64,000 bases of DNA from Martinezella multihospitum (GTDB taxonomy: Bacteria; Pseudomonadota; Alphaproteobacteria; Rhizobiales; Rhizobiaceae), in assembly GCF_900094585.1 (NCBI RefSeq), contig NZ_FMAG01000008.1, forward strand, positions 124,001 to 188,000, written 5' to 3'. The position numbers and the translations under genes were made by a program. Shown one piece after another: positions 26,464 to 34,608 of the stretch (position 1 is its first letter; the number at the start of each line of letters is the position of its first letter). The notes under the pieces are model-generated. The model was given only the letters and a program-made list of their open reading frames with translations. It was not told the DNA's origin and ran no database searches.

Positions 26464-27437
26464 TATGCACTCCCTTCGAGACGGACGCGGGGATCGACGA
26501 TCGAATAGAGGATGTCGACCAGAAGATTGATGACGCTGAACATCACGACGGTGATCATCAGATAAGCGAGGATGACCGGGCGATCGAGAACGCCGATCGC
26601 GTCGATGATGAGCTTGCCCATGCCGGGCCAGGCAAAGATCGTCTCGGTGACGACGGCAAAGGCAATCAGCGATCCGAGTTCGAGGCCGATCACGGTGATC
26701 AGCGGGATCAGGGTGTTCTTCAGGACATGCACGGTGACGATCCGCCGCTCGGTCAGACCCTTGGCGCGGGCGAAGCGAACGAAATCGAGCTGCATCGTTT
26801 CCATCACACCGGCCCGCGTCAGGCGGATGACCAGCGAGATCTTGAAGAGCGCCAGGTTGAAGGCCGGCAGCACCAGATGGGAAAGGCCATCAAGCGTGAA
26901 GAGGCTGAGCGGTACCCCGAGGACGGGCACCGTCTGACCCCGGCCGGAAGCCGGTAGCCAGCCGAAATGCACGCTGAACAGCATGATCATCACCAGGCCG
27001 ATCCAGAAGGTCGGCAGGCTGAAGCCGAGGATCGAGAAGGTCATGATCGATTTCGAGATCAGCCCCTTCGGTTTGAGGCCGGCATAGACGCCGAGCGGGA
27101 TGCCGATGACGAGCGCCATGATCAATGCGACGAAGGCGAGTTCCAGCGTCGCCGGCATGCGGTGGAGGATCAGCGTCAGCGCGGGTTGATTATAGACAAA
27201 GGAATTGCCGAGGTCGCCCGACAGCGCTCGCGTCAGGAAGAGCCAATATTGCTCCCAGACCGGTTTATCGAGACCGAAGGACTGGATGACCTGAAGACGC
27301 TCCGCCGGCGTTGCCGTCGGGCTCAACAACACGTCGACGGGATTGCCGACGAGATAGAGCCCGGCAAACACCAGAACCGACATGACGAGCAGCGTGAGGA
27401 CCGTCTGAACCGATCGGCTCAGCAAATATCCGCCCAT
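26463..27437 (-). CDS. ABC permease, DppB type
   Basis: The 324-residue membrane protein starts with a DppB-type helix (SVQTVLTLLVMSVLVFAGLYLVGNPVDVL) and continues with the DKPVWEQYWLFLTRALSGDLGNSF segment and the EAA loop (FVRFARAKGLTERRIVTVHVLKNTLIPLITVIGLELG). It lies five bases after a nucleoside hydrolase gene, so solute breakdown and uptake are one transcription unit. Confidence 0.94.
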   Translation of the reverse strand: MGGYLLSRSVQTVLTLLVMSVLVFAGLYLVGNPVDVLLSPTATPAERLQVIQSFGLDKPVWEQYWLFLTRALSGDLGNSFVYNQPALTLILHRMPATLELAFVALIMALVIGIPLGVYAGLKPKGLISKSIMTFSILGFSLPTFWIGLVMIMLFSVHFGWLPASGRGQTVPVLGVPLSLFTLDGLSHLVLPAFNLALFKISLVIRLTRAGVMETMQLDFVRFARAKGLTERRIVTVHVLKNTLIPLITVIGLELGSLIAFAVVTETIFAWPGMGKLIIDAIGVLDRPVILAYLMITVVMFSVINLLVDILYSIVDPRVRLEGSA

Positions 27438-27442
27438 GATTT

Positions 27443-28414
27443 TTAACCTCCCTGCACTGTCGAGCCGAGCCCGCCTCGCCCGTAGCGGGCGATGCGCTCG
27501 ATCAGCAGTGCGATGAACCCGGCCTCGTTAACATCAGTGATAACGGTAGCATTGGGTGACCGATCCATCTTTCCGTAAAAGTCGGCATAGGTGTAGCCCA
27601 TGGTCAGGCCCGTCACCTGCACGCCGACGAAAGCTTCGCGGCCGCTAAACAGATCCGGGCGGATGAGCCAGGCGATGGTGGTGGCATCGTGGATCGGGCC
27701 GCCCGGCCTGCCAAACCGCTTGATATCACTGCGGTCGAAGGCCGAAAGCAGATTGAAAAGCGCGTTCCCCGCCTCGCCACCGTCTCGGAACTGCCCGAAA
27801 TGCTCCGAGGTGAACAGCGCCTGGAACGTCATGTCGAGCGGCATGATGACGATCGGCACCCCCGAGCAGTAAACGATCTCGGCGGCGTGCGGATCGGCAT
27901 AGATATTGAACTCGGCCCAGGGCGTGCGATGGCCGAGCGCCGTGAAAGCGCCACCCATCGAAACGATCTGCCGGATGCCGGATGCCACGTCCGGATGCTG
28001 GATGAGCGCCAGGGCAATGTTGGTCATCGGCCCGATGGCGCAGATGGTGATCTTTTCGCCAGACCGTACCGCTTCGCGCGCCGAGTGCACGATAAAATGC
28101 ACGGCATGTTCGTCAGAGGGACCGACATCACCGGCTTTCACCAACGCATCGTCAAACGCACCGATGCGGGCATATTTGCCATAGACCTGGTCACGGACGA
28201 GCGGTCCGGCGGCTCCCGCGTGAACCGGCACGTCATGACGACCGCTCAGGCCGACGATCTTGCAGGCATTGACCACCGTATCGCGAAGCGGAACATTGCC
28301 GGCCACGATCGTGAGACCAAGCACATCGACTTCCGGCGATGCGAGCGCCATCAGGATGGCCGCCGCATCATCCACGCCCGGATCGGCGTCGATGATGATT
28401 TTCTGGCGGGTCAT
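27443..28414 (-). CDS. Nucleoside hydrolase (first paralogue)
   Basis: The 323-residue protein has the calcium-binding IIIDADPGVDDAAAI motif at residues 6-20, AIGPMTNIALAL, and the FNIYADPHAAEIV block of inosine-uridine-preferring hydrolases, which split N-glycosidic bonds of ribosides. It overlaps the second hydrolase gene by four bases. Without a signal peptide it acts in the cytosol after import. The substrate is unknown. Confidence 0.9.
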   Translation of the reverse strand: MTRQKIIIDADPGVDDAAAILMALASPEVDVLGLTIVAGNVPLRDTVVNACKIVGLSGRHDVPVHAGAAGPLVRDQVYGKYARIGAFDDALVKAGDVGPSDEHAVHFIVHSAREAVRSGEKITICAIGPMTNIALALIQHPDVASGIRQIVSMGGAFTALGHRTPWAEFNIYADPHAAEIVYCSGVPIVIMPLDMTFQALFTSEHFGQFRDGGEAGNALFNLLSAFDRSDIKRFGRPGGPIHDATTIAWLIRPDLFSGREAFVGVQVTGLTMGYTYADFYGKMDRSPNATVITDVNEAGFIALLIERIARYGRGGLGSTVQGG

Positions 28415-29370
28415 GCGACAGCCTTTTCGGCATAGCGCGAGAGCCGCTCGAGGAAGAAGGCAATCACGCCTTCGGCATCGACCTTGGTGACGATGTCGGC
28501 ATTCGGCTCAAGACCGCTCTTGCCATACCAGTCGGCGATGGTCTGGCCCATGCAGAGCTCGCTTTCATACTCCACGAAGACGCGCGCCTTCTCGGTCTCG
28601 AACAGATGCGGGGCCAGGATATAGGCGATCACCAGCGGATCATGCAGCGGCCCGCCACGCGAACCGTAACGGCGAACATCGTTGCGATCCCAGAAGGCCA
28701 TCAGCTCTGCAAGGGTCTGCGAGATACGTCCGCTGACACGTGAGAATTCGGCAACATGCTCGGGTTTCAGCATGACCTGATGCGTCGCATCGAGCGCGAG
28801 GGCAACGAGCGGAATCCCGCTTGAGAAGACCACATGCGCCGCATGCGGGTCCGCCAGCATGTTGAATTCTGACGTCATCGTCCGGTTGCCCGGCTCGCGG
28901 TAAGCACCACCCATCATCACGATCCGCTCGACGCCTTCGGCGATCTGCGGCTTCATACGCAGGGCGACGGCAATATTGGTCATCGGCCCCAAGCAGCAAA
29001 GCGTGACGCGGTCTCCCGTCCGCGCTGCTTCGCTCAGGGTATCAATGAGGAAATCGACTGCTGATTTGCTCTCTGTCGCTTTTTCAGGCTCCGGCAGGAC
29101 GGTGTTTCCAAGCCCGGTCTTGCCGTGAAACTGGCCGTAGATCGGTTCTCGCAGCATCGGGCGAAAACACCCCGCATAGACCGGGACATCGGAACGCCCG
29201 CCAAGCTCGCAAACCTGAAGCGCGTTGCGGACGGTGCGCTCCAGCGGCTGGTTGCCGCAGACAGGCGTGATGCCGAGGATGTTGAGCTCCGGCGATACGA
29301 ATGCGGTCAGAAGTGCGATCGTATCGTCAATTCCGGGGTCACAATCGACAATGATCGAAATCGGCTTCAT
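28411..29370 (-). CDS. Nucleoside hydrolase (second paralogue)
   Basis: The 319-residue protein shares the fold with its neighbour: IIVDCDPGIDDTIALL at 6-21, CCLGPMTNIAVAL and FNMLADPHAAHVVFSSGIPLVALALD. The two clearly differ in the active-site loops (for example LALDATHQ here and MPLDMTFQ there), which suggests different substrates rather than a recent duplication. It is coupled to the following gene by a four-base overlap. Confidence 0.9.
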   Translation of the reverse strand: MKPISIIVDCDPGIDDTIALLTAFVSPELNILGITPVCGNQPLERTVRNALQVCELGGRSDVPVYAGCFRPMLREPIYGQFHGKTGLGNTVLPEPEKATESKSAVDFLIDTLSEAARTGDRVTLCCLGPMTNIAVALRMKPQIAEGVERIVMMGGAYREPGNRTMTSEFNMLADPHAAHVVFSSGIPLVALALDATHQVMLKPEHVAEFSRVSGRISQTLAELMAFWDRNDVRRYGSRGGPLHDPLVIAYILAPHLFETEKARVFVEYESELCMGQTIADWYGKSGLEPNADIVTKVDAEGVIAFFLERLSRYAEKAVA

Positions 29371-29403
29371 GGGGAGTGCCTTCAGTAAATGGAAAATTCG
29401 GTG

Positions 29404-30285
29404 TCAGAGGGCGCCGAGTTCGCGAAGAACATCCGCGATCTCCGCTCGTGCAGTCTCGGCAAGGGGTAGTTGCGGCTGTATCGGTGCGCCGACCGCAAAC
29501 CCCTGCAGTTCCAGTGCCGTCTTGATGCAGGCGGCGATCGAGTATTTCGCGAAGATCTCGTTGACCCGCCAGAGCGGTCGCTGCAGCTCCATCGCCCTTG
29601 CCCAATCGCCGGCATTGGCCGCTTCATAGAGCGCGATGCTCTGCTTCGGAACGACGCAGGCAGGTCCGGCCATCCAGCCGACACCGCCGATCATCATCAC
29701 ACAGACCGGGATATGAGCGGAGGCGGCAAAAACCTCCATCCGGCCTTGCGTCCGCTCGATGATCGAGAGCAGGCGTCCCGTATTGGTCGAGGCATCCTTG
29801 ATATAGCGGATGTTATCGATGCGGCTTAGCCGCTCGATGACAGGCAGGCTCAGATCGGAACGCTGGAATTGCGGATTGGTGTAGAGCACCACCGGCCGTC
29901 CTTTCGCGGCCTTGGCAATGGCCGTGAAGTAGGCCTCGACACCCTCGTCGCTGACCGGAAAATAGGCCTCCAGTACAGCCAGAATACCATCGGCTCCCGC
30001 CTCGACCATGTATTCGGTCTGGGCGACGGCGTCGCTGGTCGATGTCGATGCCACCCCTGCCAGGACAGGAACCCGCCCACGACCGGCGGCAATCACCGTA
30101 TCGACGACACTGCGGCGCTGTTCCTGATCGAGGTAAGCGAATTCGCCCGTACTGCCAAGCGGCGTCAGGCCGTGAACGCCTGACGCTATCAGATGATCCA
30201 CCAGGTCGGTCAACACGCCCTTCATCACCAGACCGGATGCGTCGATCGGCGAGACGAGGTAGGGAAATACGCCGCGGAAAGACAT
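29404..30285 (-). CDS. DapA-like class I aldolase/lyase
   Basis: The 293-residue TIM-barrel protein belongs to the dihydrodipicolinate synthase/N-acetylneuraminate lyase family. It shows GSTGEFAYLD (residues 43-52), the conserved tyrosine in VVLYTNPQ, and the Schiff-base lysine in RYIKDAS. These enzymes cleave or join pyruvate and aldehydes. It sits between the binding protein and hydrolase genes, so it probably acts on a product of the imported compound rather than in lysine synthesis. Confidence 0.88.
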   Translation of the reverse strand: MSFRGVFPYLVSPIDASGLVMKGVLTDLVDHLIASGVHGLTPLGSTGEFAYLDQEQRRSVVDTVIAAGRGRVPVLAGVASTSTSDAVAQTEYMVEAGADGILAVLEAYFPVSDEGVEAYFTAIAKAAKGRPVVLYTNPQFQRSDLSLPVIERLSRIDNIRYIKDASTNTGRLLSIIERTQGRMEVFAASAHIPVCVMMIGGVGWMAGPACVVPKQSIALYEAANAGDWARAMELQRPLWRVNEIFAKYSIAACIKTALELQGFAVGAPIQPQLPLAETARAEIADVLRELGAL

Positions 30286-30307
30286 GGTCGATCGCCCCTT
30301 CGCCGGC

Positions 30308-31858
30308 TCAGTTCGGCTTCACGTAATAGGGAAGCGTGTAGCCATCGGACCGACCGGGGTAGGTGAGGTCCTTCTTCACCGCCCAGGTATTGGCGAGGTA
30401 GAAGATCGGGATGACGCCGAGATCGTTCATGGCGATCTCGGTTGCCTTGCGAAGCAGTTCCTCGCGCTTGCCGTCATCGAGCGTCGAACGCGCCTCGCTA
30501 AGCGTCTTGTCGAATTCCGGGTTCGAATAGCGGCCACGGTTGCCCTGCCCGGCCTTGTCACCGAAAGTTTCCAGGATCGGGCCGAGTACGCCGGATGCCT
30601 CGCCCGTTTCGACCGCCGCACCGCCCATGATGAAGCTGAATTCCAGATTGGAAGCCCGGGTGAAATAGACGCTGCCCGGCAGGGTCGCGACTTCGGTCTT
30701 GATGCCGATGCGGCTGAAGAACTGGCCGATTGCCTGGGCTACCTTGGAATCGTTCGGATAACGGTCGTTAGAGGCATGGAAGGTCAGCGAAAAGCCGCCG
30801 GGGTAGCCGGCCTTGGCGAGAAGTTCCTTCGCCTTGTTCGGATCGTAGGGATCGACCTTGATGGATGGGTCGTAGCCGAAATAGCCCTCCGGAACGAGCT
30901 GCCCGGCAGGCACGCCCTGCCCGTCCATGATGCGGTCGACAAGCGCTTCGCGGTTGATCGAAAGCGAGAGTGCGCGGCGTACCTCCGGCTTCAACAATGG
31001 GTTCTTGCCATCGAGTCCCTTCGCGAAGGGCGATACGTCGCGCGCCTGATCCATGTGGAGATACATGATCCGGTTGCCGGCAACATTGACGACCTTCAGC
31101 TGGTCCGAGGCCTGCAGCCGCCGCGTGTCAGCCGTCGGGATGCTCTCGATCATGTCAACATCGCCGGAAAGCATTGCCGCAACACGGGCGCTGCTGTTCT
31201 TGAAGACCTTGAAAGTAACCTTGTCCCAGGCGGCCTTTTCACCCCAATAGGCATCATTGCGCGCCAGTACGACGTTATCGTCGGGCGTCCAGGAGACGAA
31301 TTTGAACGGGCCGGTACCGATCACGCCCTTGCCGGAATTCATCTCTTCCGTCGCGGTATTCTGCATCTTGGCCGGCAGGATTGCGATGCGGCTGAGGTTG
31401 TTCAGCAACAGGGGCGTCGGGCCATCGGTCTTGATGCGAACCGTCAGCGGATCGACCGCAGTGACCTCGGTGATCGCCTTGACATAGGCCGCAAACGAGC
31501 TCGGGCTGTTCTTGGAAGCGAGCGGCACGCGCTTGATGCTGGCAACGACGTCATCGGCGGTAAAATCGCTTCCGTCGTGGAATTTCACATTCGGACGAAG
31601 CTTGAACTCCCAGGTCGTGTCGTCGATGGTCTTCCAGGACAGCGCCAATGCCGGCTGCAGCCGCTGCTTGTCATCCTGATTGACGAGACCGTCGAAAATA
31701 TTGCGCGCCATCGCGCTGTTCGGCCCGACGACGTAGAACTGCGGATCCATGGATGTCGTCGAGGCGGCGAGGCCAACGGTCAGATCCCTGGCATGACTTG
31801 CGAGCGGCATGGCAAGGACGGATGCCGCCAAGACGGCCGCGACCTTTAGAAATTTCAT
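30308..31858 (-). CDS. Periplasmic binding protein, DppA/OppA family
   Basis: The 516-residue protein has a signal peptide (VAAVLAASVLAMPLASHA) and the cluster C binding fold, with the typical TTSMDPQFYVVGPNSAMARNIFDGLV start, LRPNVKFHDGSDFTADDVV motif and LSINREALVDRIMDGQGVPAGQLVPEGYFGYD block. It leads a seven-gene operon transcribed leftwards with gaps of 33 bases or fewer. The ligand may be a nucleoside-like compound rather than a peptide, from context. Confidence 0.92.
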   Translation of the reverse strand: MKFLKVAAVLAASVLAMPLASHARDLTVGLAASTTSMDPQFYVVGPNSAMARNIFDGLVNQDDKQRLQPALALSWKTIDDTTWEFKLRPNVKFHDGSDFTADDVVASIKRVPLASKNSPSSFAAYVKAITEVTAVDPLTVRIKTDGPTPLLLNNLSRIAILPAKMQNTATEEMNSGKGVIGTGPFKFVSWTPDDNVVLARNDAYWGEKAAWDKVTFKVFKNSSARVAAMLSGDVDMIESIPTADTRRLQASDQLKVVNVAGNRIMYLHMDQARDVSPFAKGLDGKNPLLKPEVRRALSLSINREALVDRIMDGQGVPAGQLVPEGYFGYDPSIKVDPYDPNKAKELLAKAGYPGGFSLTFHASNDRYPNDSKVAQAIGQFFSRIGIKTEVATLPGSVYFTRASNLEFSFIMGGAAVETGEASGVLGPILETFGDKAGQGNRGRYSNPEFDKTLSEARSTLDDGKREELLRKATEIAMNDLGVIPIFYLANTWAVKKDLTYPGRSDGYTLPYYVKPN

Positions 31859-31963
31859 GATGGTGTTCCTCCGGCGTTTGCGAAATCCGCACTCTCCAAG
31901 CAGATTTTCTCTGCAACTAAAGAACCTGGTGAGAAAAGAAAAATTGCATTTTGTGTTCGATCC

Positions 31964-31989
31964 ATGCCCTAATGTTATGGAAAGGGCAT
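31964..31989. promoter_or_regulatory. Inverted repeat between the binding-protein operon and LysR
   Basis: ATGCCC (31964-31969) and GGGCAT (31984-31989) are perfect six-base arms 14 bases apart. The right arm ends four bases before the LysR ATG. Position suits a LysR autoregulatory and activation site. Confidence 0.45.
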
Positions 31990-31993
31990 TGGG

Positions 31994-32893
31994 ATGCGAT
32001 TGAAACCAAGACAGGTGGAAGCCTTCAGAAGCGTCATGATGACGGGAGGCATCACGGCTGCAGCCGATGCCTTGAACGTCACGCAGCCCGCCGTCAGCCG
32101 CCTCATCCGCGATCTGGAGGAAATCGTCGAGATCACGCTATTCGAGCGGGTGGGCGCTCGCCTGGTGCCGACGGTGGAGGCGACACAGCTCTTCCGAGAG
32201 GTCGAGCGGCTGTATCTCGGCCTCGATCAGATCGCCCAGGCCGCCGACGACATTCGTCGGCACAAGAACATCGTTCTGAGAATTGCGAGCGTGACGTCGC
32301 TTGTCCGCCCATATCTTCATCAAGCCATTCTCGATGTCGTTGGCAATCGGCGCGACATTCCGCTTGTCATCGACGTTGAAAACAGCCGGCACATCTGGGA
32401 CATGGTCGATAAGAACCGCTACGATCTCGGCTTCGTCTTCGGTTCGCCCCGCATGGCGGACAAGAACGCCGTTCTCCTGCACAGTTCCCATGCTGTCGCC
32501 GCCATGGCCCCGGGGCATCGACTGGCCTCCCGGCGCGTCATCCGGCCTGCCGACCTCATGGAGGAACGCGTGCTGATCCCCGGTCGCAATTCGCCGCTCA
32601 GACTGGCGCTCGACCGCGCCTTCTCCGCGCAGGATCATCAGCCGACCAGCACGATGGAAACATCAATGCTCAATTGCTGTCATTTTGCAGCCGCGGGCAT
32701 GGGCATTGGCATCGTCGATCACACAAGCCTGCAGTCCGCCGGAACCGATATCGTCGCGATACCGTTCGAACCGCAGATCGAGGTCGCCTACTTCGCCATT
32801 CGTCCTTCCGGCGGTCACCGCATCTCAATCCTGGACGACCTGATCAAACGAATGAGCGAGCTCATCGACTCGGATGCAGAGTCCGGGCTTTAG
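31994..32893 (+). CDS. LysR family regulator of the nucleoside-hydrolase operon
   Basis: The 299-residue protein has the LysR helix-turn-helix (KPRQVEAFRSVMMTGGITAAADALNVTQPAVSRLIRDLEE region) and a substrate domain with LVIDVENSRHIWDMVDKNRYDLGF. It is of the type that often governs amino acid or opine-like catabolism. It is divergent from the seven-gene operon, with 135 bases between them, so it very likely controls it. Confidence 0.9.
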   Translation: MRLKPRQVEAFRSVMMTGGITAAADALNVTQPAVSRLIRDLEEIVEITLFERVGARLVPTVEATQLFREVERLYLGLDQIAQAADDIRRHKNIVLRIASVTSLVRPYLHQAILDVVGNRRDIPLVIDVENSRHIWDMVDKNRYDLGFVFGSPRMADKNAVLLHSSHAVAAMAPGHRLASRRVIRPADLMEERVLIPGRNSPLRLALDRAFSAQDHQPTSTMETSMLNCCHFAAAGMGIGIVDHTSLQSAGTDIVAIPFEPQIEVAYFAIRPSGGHRISILDDLIKRMSELIDSDAESGL

Positions 32894-33003
32894 GCGCGAA
32901 ACACACGCTATTTAAGCTCGTCGTCCCAATGAAATCGCATACGGCGGCGGGACATCGAAATTTTACAGAGATGTTCGTTGAGGTCGGACTCGGGATGCAA
33001 ATT

Positions 33004-33318
33004 TCACCGGTAATCCTCAAGCCGAAGCTGCTCGGCCTCCCTTGTTTCCATTATCTCTGCCGGCTTCCTTCGATTCGTTTTCATCACATCGCGGTTGAAG
33101 TCATTAACTGCCCAGCAAACACCGATGGTTTGAAGATGCGCGGCGTTTTCTATTCCAATTTTTATGAGAAAAGTCAGCCGCCCGGCCAACGCATTGCGGT
33201 AATGCTCATTGTTATCGAACCAAGGCTGGCTGGTGACGTTGTCCAGTACCTTCTGGAGTATGGCGACTTGCTTCGGCGATAGGCTGCCTCCCATAAGGTG
33301 GCGAAAGCGTTCCATCAT
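33004..33318 (-). CDS. Hypothetical protein (104 aa)
   Basis: No family is recognised. The sequence is helical and basic, with SLSPKQVAILQKVLDNV, a NALAGRLTFLIKIGIENAAHLQTIGVCWAVNDFNRDVM core and a charged end. GGAGG stands directly before the ATG pair at 33318/33315; a GTG at 33336 is an alternative. The surrounding DNA is visibly poorer in G and C than its neighbours, which suggests acquired DNA. Its neighbours give no functional hint. Confidence 0.55.
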   Translation of the reverse strand: MMERFRHLMGGSLSPKQVAILQKVLDNVTSQPWFDNNEHYRNALAGRLTFLIKIGIENAAHLQTIGVCWAVNDFNRDVMKTNRRKPAEIMETREAEQLRLEDYR

Positions 33319-33619
33319 GCCTCCTTCGAGGACCACTGCTACCGCGACATCACAGATGGACTCGCTTCTGCAAGTGAAACTACTCAGATACTAATGCAGT
33401 CCGTTACTTCAGCTCCGCGCGATGGACGATCCCGATGGCAAGCCGCCAGCCAAACCGGCCATTGCTATGTCTGCTGCCGGCACGTTAGGCAGACTGCCGT
33501 TTAAAGCCTACGTCCATTTTTGACAGTGCCGGAACACGGAATGCCCGACGAACGGGCGGAAGCCGCCGCAAGTTCGCTCGTAATAAACGATCCTTTTGAA
33601 GTTCTGCCGGCCTTACCGC
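33319..33619. other. Gene-free stretch
   Basis: About 300 bases between the hypothetical gene and the MmyB-type regulator stop hold no credible gene, RNA, terminator or repeat that I can see. Base composition is mixed and lower in G and C than the neighbouring operons. Confidence 0.5.
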
Positions 33620-34501
33620 TCAGCAAGCCCGCCTGCGCTTCATCATCGCGCTCAGCCTCTCCGCCCCGGCTTCGTCGACGGGTGTGTAGACGATCATGCG
33701 GTCGTCATTGCTGGGGCTTGCCCACCAATTGTTGGATTGCAGCGCCAGAATCGCGCCATCCACGAGGCGGAAGCGCTTCACGGTGTTCTCGATACCCTTG
33801 AGCTGGTAGCGATCCCACACGATGCGGAACTGATCCGAAGCGCTCATATAGCGTTCCAATTGCCGCTCCCAGGCCGGATCGTCGAGATGTTCGGCCATGG
33901 AGGCGCGGAACAGCGCTGCCATATTGGCCAGCATCTCGTCGGGATCGGCCTGGCTTGCGCGCCAGGCAGGGTTGACGAGGGATAGATAGATGCAGTTCCG
34001 GTCCTCGGGCGGGACGGCATCGAGGTCAACGCCGACGAGGCGGCGATAGGCCTCGTTGAAACCGCGTATATTATAGCGCTTCGTCTGGATAAGAGCCGGG
34101 TAAGGACAGAGCTGATCGAGGATGCGCTGGCTTGCCTCGGTGAGCGGCTCACAGACGCGGGGATTCTCGAGCCGGGGCGGGACCGGCAGATTGGCCAATC
34201 TGAACAGGTGCTCCGTTTCGACTTCGTTGAATTCCAAAGCATGTGCGACGGAGAGAAGCACGCGCGGCGACACGCGTATCGACCGGCCCTGCTCCAGCTT
34301 GGTGTACCAGGTAATGCCGATATCGGCACGCGACGCCACTTCCTCCCGTCGCAATCCGGGTGTACGAATCCGGCCGGCGCGACCGAGGCCCAGTCGCTTC
34401 GGGTCAAGAGTTTCCCGCCGTCTTCGCAACATCTCGCCGAGCTCCTGTGCCCGCGAAAGCATCTGATTGGGGACGATATCGAGCGTGCCGTGCATTTCCA
34501 T
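33620..34501 (-). CDS. MmyB-type helix-turn-helix regulator
   Basis: The 293-residue protein has an XRE-like DNA-binding domain (LGEMLRRRRETLDP...RTPGLRREEVASRADIGITWYTKLEQGRSIRVSPRVL) and the MmyB-like ligand-binding domain with YPALIQTKRYNIRGFNEAYRRLVG and the NWWASPSND end. Members are single-component repressors or activators of nearby oxidoreductase or efflux genes. It is divergent from a DHA2 efflux pump, its likely target. Confidence 0.9.
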   Translation of the reverse strand: MEMHGTLDIVPNQMLSRAQELGEMLRRRRETLDPKRLGLGRAGRIRTPGLRREEVASRADIGITWYTKLEQGRSIRVSPRVLLSVAHALEFNEVETEHLFRLANLPVPPRLENPRVCEPLTEASQRILDQLCPYPALIQTKRYNIRGFNEAYRRLVGVDLDAVPPEDRNCIYLSLVNPAWRASQADPDEMLANMAALFRASMAEHLDDPAWERQLERYMSASDQFRIVWDRYQLKGIENTVKRFRLVDGAILALQSNNWWASPSNDDRMIVYTPVDEAGAERLSAMMKRRRAC

Positions 34502-34522
34502 TCTCCAGCCTGATACTTTTTA

Positions 34523-34563
34523 TACCAGTCTAAACAGGTATCTTGTACCAGTTTAACATAGGT
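34523..34563. promoter_or_regulatory. Tandem operator between MmyB-type regulator and efflux pump
   Basis: Two similar 18-base words lie five bases apart: TACCAGTCTAAACAGGTA (34523-34540) and TACCAGTTTAACATAGGT (34546-34563). The first has TACC/GGTA dyad ends. Both lie in the divergent promoter region. Confidence 0.55.
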
Positions 34564-34608
34564 GTAGAACGCTGTGGACTCAGTTTTGGAAATGCTTTGA
34601 GGTCCCCC

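Noticed and set aside
30284..31849. 521-codon open frame on the plus strand
   Set aside because: It mirrors the binding-protein gene on the other strand, which has a signal peptide and family motifs.
33319..33619. Hidden RNA gene or mobile element remnant
   Set aside because: No tRNA-like fold, terminal repeats or transposase fragment could be recognised.
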